From the NCBI RefSeq assembly GCF_900111035.1, contig NZ_FOFU01000009.1, positions 62,001-126,000 of the forward strand: a DNA stretch of 64,000 nucleotides, given 5' to 3'. Under the pieces are notes generated by a model that worked only from the letters and a program-made list of their open reading frames with translations, searched no databases and was not told the DNA's origin. Shown here piece by piece: positions 43,115 through 51,338 of this stretch; the first letter of the stretch is position 1, and each line of letters begins with the position of its first letter. A program made the position numbers and the translations under genes. Source of the stretch: Treponema bryantii. GTDB taxonomy: Bacteria > Spirochaetota > Spirochaetia > Treponematales > Treponemataceae.

Positions 43115-43213
43115 GGAGGGAGAAGCCTCTCCCTGCGCTCCAAAGTCCTCACTCACTCCGTTCGCTCCGGTCTTTTCCGCTACCCTCTCTGCGGGGACAC
43201 CCCGCAACGCCCC
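43115..43213. repeat. GC-rich intergenic element with two hairpins
   Basis: About 100 bp, visibly GC-richer than both sides. It contains AGGGAGA-agcc-TCTCCCT (43117-43134) and GCGGGG-aca-CCCCGC (43191-43205). It separates the 43228 gene from the operon promoter. No start codon with an SD or conserved protein is seen. Likely a dispersed element or foreign insertion; only one copy is in the window. Confidence 0.5.
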
Positions 43214-43227
43214 TCTTCTCATATTAT

Positions 43228-44934
43228 TTATTGATTTGTCAAATCTACTACAACAGCAGGAACAACTCCGGCAATGACATCAGTTGTCTTATAAGTTTTT
43301 CCAGAACCCCAAATTATTGGAGCCTGTTTCTTTTCTTCGTCAGTAAGTATGTCCACATACTCTTCACATCGCAGCCACCACGCGCTACCTTTTGCAGCTT
43401 TATTTGCGATTGCATAATCTGTTGGAATCCTTTCTCTGGCATCACAAGGTACATCAAATGGAGTAAATCCATAATTCTCATTGGTTACTTCAGATGGGCT
43501 TAATAAAAATGCATTACTAATAAACATATATTCGGAAGTTATATACTTTTTCAAACCACACCTCATTAAACAAGACTTATCAAGATTAAATGCCATATTA
43601 AAAAAACCTTTGTTAAGGTAAGTATTTTCATATATACCTCTTGAATTTATATATTCAATACCATCCAACCAAGCCCTTATTAAACTATATTCATAATCAT
43701 TAGGATATATTTCTTTGCGATTATATATTCTCCTCGTGGATTTATTATACGGCATTGCAGTAAGTATATTTTCAGCTAAAAGTAATGAATATTTCGGGTG
43801 AATTATTTCACCTTCATTTTCCCCCGCAACACCTTCCATATAATCTATATACTCATTTGTAAGCACACGCCATTTGATTGGTTCAACCTTAAAATATGTA
43901 ATTTTTCCAGTTGAAACTGGAGTGCCATCGCTGTATATATAATTGTCTCTATATGGATTTTCTGAAACTTTTACATACCATTCTCCATCACTTCCCAAAT
44001 AAGAAATAAAACCTTCATTTTCTCTCGTTTTAGACTCATCTACTGTAATATTATCTTTTTTTCTTGTTTGTGGCCATCTTCCAAATTCAACATAAGTCCA
44101 GTCTGCCCCTGCAGTTCCATCGGTTCCTGGCGGCAATATGTTTAATTCTATATCTTTTTTTATCCACAATGCATATAATTCCATATCTCCATATGATGGA
44201 GATACGGTTGATTTTTGAGTTTCCTCTGCATAATTTTCATCTGTATACCAGCCACCAAAGATGTATCCAGTACGCACTGGTACAGGAAGATAGTAATCTG
44301 ATTCTATATTATATATTGTTTCAGTGATAGATTCGCGCTCATCATTGTAATGAAATGTTATTTTATAACTCCATTTTGCAAACAATACTTGCCCATAAGC
44401 ATATGAATCATCAAGTTCTGTAACTTTTTGTCCAGAAAAATCAGCATTGTAATAGAACCCTTCAAAAGCAAAAGGGGCTTGTTGAGGTGCTACAAGTTGT
44501 AAAGGAGTTTTTCTTCCATAAGTATAAATATAAGGTGCATCATCAGGCAGTATTCCTCCATTTAAAACATAAAGTATAACTACACGAGCATTCACTCCAT
44601 CAGTACCATCAGTACCATTTGTACCGTCAGTACCATCTTCGCCGTCGATTCCATCTTTACCATCAATTCCGTCATGTCCATCAATTCCATCTTTTCCACT
44701 GGCTGCTAAAAGGGTCCATTTTTCACCATCATAAATATACGAACAGCCATCTGTTGTATTGTAATACGCCCAAAGATATTCCGGGTTTTCAATTTCATCA
44801 GCACTGGCAAAAGAACCTTTCCAGACTATTGTTTGCGTAACTGTAATTACCTGTGGAGTAGTATCCACATTGCAGGCAAATAATAAAACCTGAAAGAAAA
44901 ACAGAAAACTTATTCTTATTGCAAACTTTTTCAT
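43228..44934 (-). CDS. Lipoprotein with collagen-like repeat, Listeria-Bacteroides repeats and DUF6273-like domain
   Basis: 568 residues. The lipoprotein signal ends LLFAC (Cys20). Residues about 82-118 are a collagen-like Gly-X-Y run (GKDGIDGHDGIDGKDGIDGE and on). Two Listeria-Bacteroides (flg_new/InlB-B) repeats follow, each ending in FAKW or YALW with FGGWYTDENY. The C-terminal 300 residues match the DUF6273-type domain of secreted bacterial proteins: YVEFGRWPQT, VEPIKWRVLT, SLIRAWLDG and SAWWLRCEE. A cell-surface adhesin or structural protein is inferred. GGAG precedes the ATG by 6 nt. The small 44978 gene ends 43 bp upstream on the same strand. Confidence 0.78.
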   Translation of the reverse strand: MKKFAIRISFLFFFQVLLFACNVDTTPQVITVTQTIVWKGSFASADEIENPEYLWAYYNTTDGCSYIYDGEKWTLLAASGKDGIDGHDGIDGKDGIDGEDGTDGTNGTDGTDGVNARVVILYVLNGGILPDDAPYIYTYGRKTPLQLVAPQQAPFAFEGFYYNADFSGQKVTELDDSYAYGQVLFAKWSYKITFHYNDERESITETIYNIESDYYLPVPVRTGYIFGGWYTDENYAEETQKSTVSPSYGDMELYALWIKKDIELNILPPGTDGTAGADWTYVEFGRWPQTRKKDNITVDESKTRENEGFISYLGSDGEWYVKVSENPYRDNYIYSDGTPVSTGKITYFKVEPIKWRVLTNEYIDYMEGVAGENEGEIIHPKYSLLLAENILTAMPYNKSTRRIYNRKEIYPNDYEYSLIRAWLDGIEYINSRGIYENTYLNKGFFNMAFNLDKSCLMRCGLKKYITSEYMFISNAFLLSPSEVTNENYGFTPFDVPCDARERIPTDYAIANKAAKGSAWWLRCEEYVDILTDEEKKQAPIIWGSGKTYKTTDVIAGVVPAVVVDLTNQ

Positions 44935-44977
44935 AAATTACTCCATTCTTTTAATTTATAATTAATATAAAATTAAT

Positions 44978-45214
44978 TTAGTATTTAATCATTACATCAC
45001 TCATTGCTGTAGTACCATCGGCGAAATGGGCGATTACTACGTAGCATTGGTTAGTTTCTATTTCATTTAATGGTATATCATACTTATCTTTTTTCCAGTT
45101 GCCAGTATCATTCGGAATAAATTTATCTCCTATTGTTTTTTTGTAGAATTCCCAATCATCTATTTCCCAATTCTTACATATTTGATTAGAAAGTTTTGAA
45201 AATATACTGTTCAT
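44978..45214 (-). CDS. Small protein of unknown function
   Basis: 78 residues, MNSIFSKLSNQICKNWEIDD to VMIKY, no signal or membrane segment. GCGGAGA lies 5 nt before the ATG and a TATAAT-like -10 lies just upstream, so the start looks real. The C-terminal half (NQCYVVIAHFADGTTAMSDV) looks like a beta-rich fragment. It precedes the collagen-like lipoprotein gene on the same strand and is divergent from hisS. It may be a stand-alone gene or the remnant of a larger surface protein. Confidence 0.5.
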   Translation of the reverse strand: MNSIFSKLSNQICKNWEIDDWEFYKKTIGDKFIPNDTGNWKKDKYDIPLNEIETNQCYVVIAHFADGTTAMSDVMIKY

Positions 45215-45303
45215 AAAACATCTCCGCTTATTATATTATTACTATAATTTTACAATACAAATTCTGATTTGTCATTTAAAGAACGTCGTTAATTACCTGC
45301 TAA

Positions 45304-45332
45304 TTGTCTTAAACGCCGTTTTTCACTATTAT
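45304..45332 (+). promoter_or_regulatory. Promoter of hisS
   Basis: TTGTCT (45304-45309), 17-bp spacer, TATTAT (45327-45332), 21 bp before the ATG, with SD AGAGGAA in between. Confidence 0.6.
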
Positions 45333-45353
45333 ACTACTTCAAAGAGGAATTAT

Positions 45354-46601
45354 ATGAAGACAAACGCACTTAAAGGCATGAAAGATATTTTACCGGCAGA
45401 ACAGAGACTGCGCGATTATGTTCAGGGAAAGATTTTGGCGACTTACCGTGCAAGCGGATTTGAACGCATTTCTACTCCTATGCTTGAAGATGCGGAAAAT
45501 CTTGATAAATCTGACGGCGGCGATAACCTCAACCTGATTTTTAAGGTGCTTAAACGCGGCGACAAGCTTGATGCTGCCCTTGCAGAAAATCCTGTAAATG
45601 AAAAATCTCTTTCTGACATGGGACTTCGCTACGATCTTACCCTTCCTCTTACACGCTTTTTTGCAGCAAACCGCAATGAACTTCAGTTTCCATTTAAGGT
45701 AATTCAGACCGACCGTGTTTACCGTGCAGAGCGCCCTCAAAAAGGTCGCAGCCGCGAGTTTGTTCAGTGCGATATCGATATTCTTGGCGATTCATCTTGC
45801 AACGCAGAGGTTGAACTGATTGACGTTACAGCCCGCGCACTTTTGAACATTGGATTCAACAACTTTGTAATCAATATCAACGACCGCCGTATTCTCCGCA
45901 ACATGCTCGAAAATATGGGCTTTGCACCAGATACACTCGATTCAGTTTGTATCACTTTTGATAAGATGGATAAGATTGGTGCCGAAGGAGTTGAAGCAGA
46001 ACTCCGTGAAAAGCAGATGCCGGACGGTGCAATCAAGGCTCTTGTTGAGTTTATCTCTAAGGCAAGCGGCTATTCAATTTCTGTTGATGATGTTGCAGCA
46101 CGCTGTGCAGATCCTTCAATTGCAGATGATTTGAAATACATTATTTCTACTGCAGAAAAAGTTTCAGGTGGAAAATACAAAATCAACTACACTCCAAGCC
46201 TCGTTCGTGGTCAGGGCTATTATACCGGCGTAGTATTCGAAATTGGAAGCCCGGACTTCAGCGGTGCAGTTGGCGGCGGTGGACGCTACGACAACCTGAT
46301 TGGTAAGTTCATCGGTCAGCAGGTTCCAGCTGTTGGATTCTCTATCGGCTTCGAACGTATCTGCAGCATTCTTCTTGATCAGAAATATCAGATTCCTGGA
46401 GCAAAAGAAAAGTGCGCCCTTCTTTATGATGATTCAATTGAATTTGCAAAAGTAATTTCAGAAGCAGAAAAGCTCCGCGAAGACTATGCAGTAACCATTC
46501 TCAAAAAGGCAAAGAAACCAGGCCCTCAGTATGATATGCTTGAAAAGCAGGGATATACTAAGTTTGCTACATTTAAAGATGGAACTGTAAACATTAAATA
46601 A
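45354..46601 (+). CDS. hisS: Histidyl-tRNA synthetase
   Basis: 415 residues, full-length class II synthetase. N-terminal ALKGMKDILPAEQRLRDYV is the conserved HisRS start; motif 2 is RVYRAERPQKGRSREFVQCD; the HisA-type motif reads LVRGQGYYTGVVFEI and motif 3 GFSIGFERI. The C-terminal anticodon-binding domain is short (about 350-415) and ends KFATFKDGTVNIK, somewhat shorter than the common form. Charges tRNA-His with histidine. SD AGAGGAA. It is followed by an 64-bp palindrome and then coaX. Confidence 0.97.
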   Translation: MKTNALKGMKDILPAEQRLRDYVQGKILATYRASGFERISTPMLEDAENLDKSDGGDNLNLIFKVLKRGDKLDAALAENPVNEKSLSDMGLRYDLTLPLTRFFAANRNELQFPFKVIQTDRVYRAERPQKGRSREFVQCDIDILGDSSCNAEVELIDVTARALLNIGFNNFVININDRRILRNMLENMGFAPDTLDSVCITFDKMDKIGAEGVEAELREKQMPDGAIKALVEFISKASGYSISVDDVAARCADPSIADDLKYIISTAEKVSGGKYKINYTPSLVRGQGYYTGVVFEIGSPDFSGAVGGGGRYDNLIGKFIGQQVPAVGFSIGFERICSILLDQKYQIPGAKEKCALLYDDSIEFAKVISEAEKLREDYAVTILKKAKKPGPQYDMLEKQGYTKFATFKDGTVNIK

Positions 46602-46605
46602 ATTC

Positions 46606-46669
46606 CTCGCAGAGCAAAGGAGGACACGGAGAAAATTAAAAAACTCAGTGTCCTCTTCAGCTCTGTGAG
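46606..46669. repeat. Imperfect palindrome between hisS and coaX
   Basis: Left arm CTCGCAGAGC...GAGGACACGGAG and right arm CTCAGTGTCCTC...GCTCTGTGAG around an A-rich centre. It can fold into a long hairpin. A diverged half-copy (13935-13964) lies between tig and clpP. It begins 5 bp after the hisS stop and ends 14 bp before the coaX start. Confidence 0.7.
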
Positions 46670-46683
46670 AAACAGGATTATTT

Positions 46684-47475
46684 ATGACACTGATTTTCGA
46701 CATCGGAAACACAAATATAAAAACTGCACTTTTTGACGGCGACAAACTTCTTTATACCTGGCGCATTTCAACTGATTTAAAGCGTACAGGAGATGAATAC
46801 TTTTCTTTACTCCGCCCTCTTTTCCGTGATGCAGAAATTGACTTTTCTAAAATCTCGACAGTTGTTTTAAGCACCGTTGTACCGGCTCTTATTGGTCCTT
46901 TTGTAATTGTTTCCCAGCATTTTTCAGGAAAGAAGCCTGTTATTATTGGTCCGGATATTTATTCAAAACTTCCTCTTAAATTGCCGGAAACTGCCGTTCA
47001 TGAAATTGGAACTGACCTTTACTGCGATGCCCTCGAAGCATGGTGCCGATATAAGTGTCCTTGTATTGTAACTGATTTTGGCACGGCACTTTCTTTTACT
47101 GCAATTGATGCAAACGCAAATATTGCCGGTGTAGCAATTGCACCGGGAATCCGTACAGCTTTTAATTCTCTTTTTGCAAATGCTGCTCAGATTCCAGCCA
47201 TTCCACTCGACATTCCGCCGACAAGCCTTGGTAAAAATACAGTTGTTTCTGTTCAGAGCGGAATTGTACTCGGTTATAAAGGACTTGTAGAAGGCCTTCT
47301 TAAACAGATGAAGGAAGATCTGGTAAAAGAAACTGGCTGTAAGATTGAAGACATAAAAGTAATTGCTACAGGCGGACTTAACAGTATGCTCTCGCCTATT
47401 ACAGACGCTTTTGATTATGTTGATAAAGATTTAACGCTCTGTGCAATGAAACGTATAGCAGATATTATTGGGTAA
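46684..47475 (+). CDS. coaX: Type III pantothenate kinase
   Basis: 263 residues, the usual CoaX length. It phosphorylates pantothenate, the first step to coenzyme A. Visible: phosphate-binding FDIGNTNIKTALFDG at the N-terminus, VVLSTVVPAL, the second ATPase-like motif VTDFGTALSFTAIDANAN and GAIAPGIRTA-type segment IAGVAIAPGIRTAFNSLF. The family's GxDR motif reads GTDLYCDALEAW here, a variation. SD AGGAT. It lies between two palindromic elements and is convergent with spsE. Confidence 0.93.
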   Translation: MTLIFDIGNTNIKTALFDGDKLLYTWRISTDLKRTGDEYFSLLRPLFRDAEIDFSKISTVVLSTVVPALIGPFVIVSQHFSGKKPVIIGPDIYSKLPLKLPETAVHEIGTDLYCDALEAWCRYKCPCIVTDFGTALSFTAIDANANIAGVAIAPGIRTAFNSLFANAAQIPAIPLDIPPTSLGKNTVVSVQSGIVLGYKGLVEGLLKQMKEDLVKETGCKIEDIKVIATGGLNSMLSPITDAFDYVDKDLTLCAMKRIADIIG

Positions 47476-47477
47476 TA

Positions 47478-47538
47478 GATTGCCACGTCGCTGCGCTCCT
47501 CGCAATGACGTCATTGCGAGCCGAAGGCGAAGCAATCC
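47478..47538. repeat. REP-like palindromic repeat, copy 2 (heads inside)
   Basis: Left arm GATTGCCACGTCGCTGCGCT...CGCAATGACG is the reverse complement of the left arm of copy 1 (13851) with one base change; right arm CGTCATTGCGAGCCGAAGGC...GCAATCC is the reverse complement of copy 1's right arm with a few changes. The arms meet at CGCAATGACGTCATTGCG, so the order is the opposite of copy 1. It starts 3 bp after the coaX stop and covers the last codons and stop of spsE. Confidence 0.8.
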
Positions 47539-48644
47539 ATTTTATGAACTCCAGCTCCTGATGTTACATCTCTCAGTAATTTTTTACCAATTACCTTATC
47601 CAGCCAGTCTGGTGTGAGCCCTGGAGTAAGTACCTTTTCTGTTCTCAAAACAGCTACATCATCCGCGCCAATAATTTCACCTTCTTTCATATCACGCATA
47701 AAATGAAGACTTCTGTTTGTACGGCCATAGTTGGCTTCTTCTGCTGGAGCCAGACGTTTTATGCCGTCACCGAGAACAGATAAAACCCGTTCCTTTCCAA
47801 ACTGATCTGAAAGCTGTTCAACAGTACGTTCCATTCCAAGCTCTGTTCCATAATGACGGAATGTTGCTTCTGTCTGATGAACTGTATGTACCATTAAAGC
47901 AAACTGTTCCGGTTCAAGTGCAACAGGATCATCGAGCCCCATAGTTTCACGACTTAAAGTAATATGTTTTTCTATTACAGTTCCACCAACGGCTACAGAA
48001 AGACATGGAACTAATACAGGATCCAGACTGTGATCGCTTACCCCGCATTCAATTTCAAACTGATTTGCCAGTGTCGAAATAACCTTTAGATTATACTCAT
48101 CTTCTGGAGCTGGATAACTTGTAATACAATGCAAAAGAGAAACGTTCTTTGTTCCTACAATATCAACTGCGTTTTTAATATCTTCAAGTTTACTTACACC
48201 GCTGGATAAAATGACAGGTACATTCTCCGCGCCAAAACGTTCACGGTAAGAAGCCAGAGCCTTTAACATAGGAAAATGATTTAATTCAGGACTGGCAACC
48301 TTTACATAATCAGGTTTAAGTTCTAAAAGCTCTGAAAGACTTCTCAAACCAAATGGAGAACAGCAGAACTTACAGCCTTTGGAATGAACATAATCAACCA
48401 TTTCCTTATAAAAAGATGGCGGGCATTCCAGCTGCTTAAAACGATCATAAAGACGGATATTTCCTGTGGGAAGTTTTACAAAACCTGTATCTGGATGCAG
48501 GATTTCATCTGCATAAACCCATTGAAATTTTATAGTATCCGCGCCGGCCCAGGCTGCTGCATCAACAAGTTCTTTTGCCTTTTCTATTGAGCCTTCGTGT
48601 GAGGTACCTATTTCTGCTATGATATTTATATTACTTTTATTCAT
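47511..48644 (-). CDS. spsE: N-acetylneuraminate synthase-like protein (NeuB/SpsE family)
   Basis: 377 residues. Aldolase-type enzyme condensing PEP with an N-acetylated amino sugar to make a nonulosonic (sialic-type) acid. NeuB TIM barrel from NINIIAEIGTSHEGSIEKAK to about 260, with GADTIKFQ, KVASPELNHFPMLKALA, VILSSGVSKLEDI, LLHCITSYPAPEDEYNLKVI, GVSDHSLD and EKHITLSRETMGLDDPVALE. A C-terminal SAF domain (RSLHFMRDMKEGEIIGADDV) follows. The final residues MDCFAFGSQ and the stop are encoded by the REP-like repeat. No other sialic-acid genes are nearby. It overlaps the SH3 lipoprotein gene by 8 bp and ends a five-gene operon. Confidence 0.92.
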   Translation of the reverse strand: MNKSNINIIAEIGTSHEGSIEKAKELVDAAAWAGADTIKFQWVYADEILHPDTGFVKLPTGNIRLYDRFKQLECPPSFYKEMVDYVHSKGCKFCCSPFGLRSLSELLELKPDYVKVASPELNHFPMLKALASYRERFGAENVPVILSSGVSKLEDIKNAVDIVGTKNVSLLHCITSYPAPEDEYNLKVISTLANQFEIECGVSDHSLDPVLVPCLSVAVGGTVIEKHITLSRETMGLDDPVALEPEQFALMVHTVHQTEATFRHYGTELGMERTVEQLSDQFGKERVLSVLGDGIKRLAPAEEANYGRTNRSLHFMRDMKEGEIIGADDVAVLRTEKVLTPGLTPDWLDKVIGKKLLRDVTSGAGVHKMDCFAFGSQ

Positions 48645-49011
48645 TTACAAGATTATTCGAAACAGTCTCTGCCTTATAGCGGTTGTTGAAAATTGAAACA
48701 CTGCTTTGTGAAAGCCAGCCACCATCAAAGTAATACCAGTTTTCTTTGTTGGCATCCATTGATTTTCCTTTTACCTGAAGGATTTCTCCCTTACGGCAAT
48801 GACCTGCAGTTGCTGCTCCCCATTCATCAGTTTCTTTGAAAACTGCATAAGGTTCAATTACAACAGCCCATTCTACGTCAGGAGCAAGAGCCAGAGGATG
48901 TGAATTATCAAAAACAATTTTCTCCATACCCTTCTTCTTACAGGAAACAAACATAACAGCAAAAATCAGGATTAAGAAAGCAGATACAAAAAGTTTATTT
49001 TTCATTTTCAC
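48637..49011 (-). CDS. Small SH3-like lipoprotein
   Basis: 124 residues. Lipoprotein signal ends VMFVSC (Cys24). The mature part is one SH3b-type domain (EWAVVIEPYAVFKETDEWGA, HCRKGEILQVKGKSMDA, NWYYFDGGWLSQSSV), similar in size and pattern to the SH3 segments of the 36125 and 36898 proteins. It probably binds cell wall or another envelope partner. It overlaps the Nudix gene by 17 bp and spsE by 8 bp; an operon is clear. Confidence 0.75.
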   Translation of the reverse strand: MKMKNKLFVSAFLILIFAVMFVSCKKKGMEKIVFDNSHPLALAPDVEWAVVIEPYAVFKETDEWGAATAGHCRKGEILQVKGKSMDANKENWYYFDGGWLSQSSVSIFNNRYKAETVSNNLVNE

Positions 49012-49402
49012 ACCATTTTTTTACGTCATTATAAATTGATAAATCAGAATCTACAAAATTAAGGCTTGGGATTAACTCTATATCTTCCCACTTATAATCT
49101 GTATGCTCAGTAAGTTCAAACTTATTTTGAATTCCATCATGAGGAAATTTAACTTCAAGAACATCGAGGGTACAAGGCTTTCCTTTATGAGTGAAGGTTC
49201 CGGAAGTGATTTTACGGCCAACAGTAACAGTTACTCCGAACTCTTCCTGCATTTCCCGAACTACAGCGGTCTGTAAATCTTCCCCATCTTCTATTTTACC
49301 ACCCGGAAACTCCCAACGACCGCCCATATCGCCGACCATCTGACGTTTTGCTATAAATATTTTTCCATTTCTGTAATCTATACAGGCAATTGACCGGCTC
49401 AT
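48995..49402 (-). CDS. Nudix hydrolase (MutT-like)
   Basis: 135 residues. The Nudix box is complete: GGKIEDGEDLQTAVVREMQE followed by EFGV, i.e. GX5EX7REUXEEXGU. N-terminal ACIDYRNGKIFIAKRQ and WEFPGGKIEDGE resemble MutT/CTP-pyrophosphohydrolase types that clean oxidised or non-canonical nucleoside triphosphates. The exact substrate cannot be told. Its stop lies in the SH3 lipoprotein gene; the membrane-protein gene ends 3 bp upstream. Confidence 0.93.
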   Translation of the reverse strand: MSRSIACIDYRNGKIFIAKRQMVGDMGGRWEFPGGKIEDGEDLQTAVVREMQEEFGVTVTVGRKITSGTFTHKGKPCTLDVLEVKFPHDGIQNKFELTEHTDYKWEDIELIPSLNFVDSDLSIYNDVKKWCENEK

Positions 49403-49405
49403 ACC

Positions 49406-49957
49406 CTACCTCTTCACTTCCGCAGAAAGCTCCTTCTCATAGCCCCCCGCATTCAAAATTACGTCTACACGTATTATATCATAATCCGTAAACTTTGTAC
49501 GAATATACTGCTCGCCTTCATTATAAACAAGCTGTCCCTGACGCTTATCCCCCACCTGCCCGTTCGGATCAATCGCAAAAAACTCCGCCTGAACATTTAC
49601 AGGGGCAGTTTCACGGCTGCGGCTGCTTCGCTTCATTTGCAGAGAAACATATACCTCTTCTTCATACGAAAAAGCCATCAGTTCAAAATTAACTCCGGCA
49701 AGAGTTGTACCCGCCCGAGTTCTGTTCAATCCGGTATAAATCCACGTAGCGCCGATAAAAAAAATCAACGCAAAAAATATGTAACGATTCTGTTTAGTAA
49801 AAAAAATCCTGAACCCGCGGACTGGCTGAAGTTTACCGTTATAATAATCTTTTACCAGCTGAGGAGCTCTGGCAATACGATTTTCGCGGTTATAATAAAA
49901 CTTAAGAGGCTGTTCAACTCCATCATCTGGCTTTATTTCTTCGACATCTTCAAACAT
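49406..49957 (-). CDS. Single-pass membrane protein, unknown function
   Basis: 183 residues. A charged cytoplasmic segment (1-55) precedes one transmembrane helix (YIFFALIFFIGATWIYTGL, about 59-78) and a 100-residue periplasmic beta-rich domain (VNFELMAFSYEEEVYVSLQM, AEFFAIDPNGQVGDKRQGQL, IIRVDVILNAGGYEKEL). No catalytic motif. Located between the 405-aa lipoprotein and the Nudix gene with only 3-30 bp gaps; it may partner with one of the neighbouring lipoproteins. Confidence 0.7.
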   Translation of the reverse strand: MFEDVEEIKPDDGVEQPLKFYYNRENRIARAPQLVKDYYNGKLQPVRGFRIFFTKQNRYIFFALIFFIGATWIYTGLNRTRAGTTLAGVNFELMAFSYEEEVYVSLQMKRSSRSRETAPVNVQAEFFAIDPNGQVGDKRQGQLVYNEGEQYIRTKFTDYDIIRVDVILNAGGYEKELSAEVKR

Positions 49958-49987
49958 AAGGATTGTCTTTCTCCGCTTACAATTACA

Positions 49988-51205
49988 CTAATTCTTCAAA
50001 ATCGCATCTATAAGATTATCAGTTCTATACCAGACAACACGTGCCGTTTCTTTTTCCAGGTAAAGCGCTGTAAGAATACCGTCCTGTGAAAGACACATTG
50101 AATCATAAATAATATTTGAATGAACCGCATTAAAATGCCGACGCAGGATCCTCTGGCTTTCACTTTGAATCATTTCAATATTAAAGCCGTCTTCAGTTTT
50201 TACAATAAAGAACTTCCAGCCGCTTTTTGTAACGCCAAGAAAATCATAAGGAATACGATAAGTCAATTTACTGTAATCAGAAACAACAGATTCTTCGTAC
50301 GGAGGAACAGAAACCGGGTCTTCGTAAGTTCCAGTTTCAATATTTAATGGATAAAGCATTGACTGAATATAATTGATTCCAGACTGTACTTTTGAATCTT
50401 CATCAACATATGTTGAATAATAGTCAATCTGAACATAAAGCTTATAAGAAACAGGATCCGGAACAACATTCTGAATTGTCAAAAAGATATCTGAATGTTC
50501 TTCTTTATCTGCAACTGAAGGAGCATCTTTTATAGTAACCGGAATCATATACTTTAAGAAGCCGTCATTAGCAAACCAGTAAACAAGCATTCCCTCAGAT
50601 GAAGCTGCAACTACAACGAGTTCATCTTTTGAAGTGGTGTAAATGTTTTTAATATAAGGAAATGGAGTTCCCCCCGGTCCCTGCTGGCCAATATAATCTA
50701 CAGAAGAACCGTCGCGGGCAAATCTAAGGATTGTATGGCTGTAAAGGGTTGTTCCGTCATCACTTTTTTCCTGACGGTCCCAGGGAATTGAACAGACTGT
50801 GTAGACATTTTTATTAGAATCTACAGCAACCATTCCAGGATAATCAAAAGGATATGAAATTTCATGATGAATACTTTTATCCGGACGGTTTGAATTTTCT
50901 AAAAGACGGGCTGTATGTGAATCTTCATTATAAAACAGTGTAAGAAGGTCACCATACGAATTGAGCTCAAGGATTTTCTTTGATTCACCATTTACGATAT
51001 AGAAAAATCCATCCTGCATTGCAATTCCAAAGCGGACATCACCAACATCATTAAGATCGGTTACACTTAACTGCTCTTCAAAATTTCCATACGGAAGGGA
51101 AAACAGTTCAGTTTCACTAATAGACTGCACGGTTTCACTTTTTATACAGGAAGTAAAAACAAGGGCAGAGACAAACATTGCTGCAGATAAGAAGATTTTT
51201 CTCAT
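49988..51205 (-). CDS. Beta-propeller-like lipoprotein
   Basis: 405 residues. MRKIFLSAAMFVSALVFTSC is a lipoprotein signal (Cys20). The mature protein is rich in short beta segments with repeating aromatic-Gly-Asp pattern (FGIAMQDGFFYIVNGESKKI, MVAVDSNKNVYTVCSIPW, TILRFARDGSSVDYIGQQGP, IQMLYPLNIETGTYED-like), consistent with a beta-propeller of six or so blades. I do not recognise an enzyme motif. First gene of the five-gene minus operon. No SD precedes the ATG and the TATAAT lies 7 nt before it, so its mRNA may be leaderless. Confidence 0.72.
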   Translation of the reverse strand: MRKIFLSAAMFVSALVFTSCIKSETVQSISETELFSLPYGNFEEQLSVTDLNDVGDVRFGIAMQDGFFYIVNGESKKILELNSYGDLLTLFYNEDSHTARLLENSNRPDKSIHHEISYPFDYPGMVAVDSNKNVYTVCSIPWDRQEKSDDGTTLYSHTILRFARDGSSVDYIGQQGPGGTPFPYIKNIYTTSKDELVVVAASSEGMLVYWFANDGFLKYMIPVTIKDAPSVADKEEHSDIFLTIQNVVPDPVSYKLYVQIDYYSTYVDEDSKVQSGINYIQSMLYPLNIETGTYEDPVSVPPYEESVVSDYSKLTYRIPYDFLGVTKSGWKFFIVKTEDGFNIEMIQSESQRILRRHFNAVHSNIIYDSMCLSQDGILTALYLEKETARVVWYRTDNLIDAILKN

Positions 51206-51212
51206 AGAAACT

Positions 51213-51241
51213 ATTATATATACATATCAACTTTTTTGAAA
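51213..51241 (-). promoter_or_regulatory. Promoter of the five-gene operon, -10 seven nt before ATG
   Basis: On minus: TTTCAA (51236-51241), 17 bp, TATAAT (51213-51218), then 7 nt and ATG (51205). Leaderless mRNA expected. Confidence 0.55.
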
Positions 51242-51338
51242 GTGCATTTTTTTCTTGCCGTTATACAACATAATATAGTAAATTTTATAAATATAAGGTA
51301 TAATAGAATATCTAAAATTATTTGATTAAGGAAAAACT

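Noticed and set aside
45215-45353. T-box or other aminoacyl-tRNA-sensing leader before hisS
   Set aside because: Only a short leader with a plain promoter and SD; no T-box sequence or terminator/antiterminator pair. The same holds before serS.
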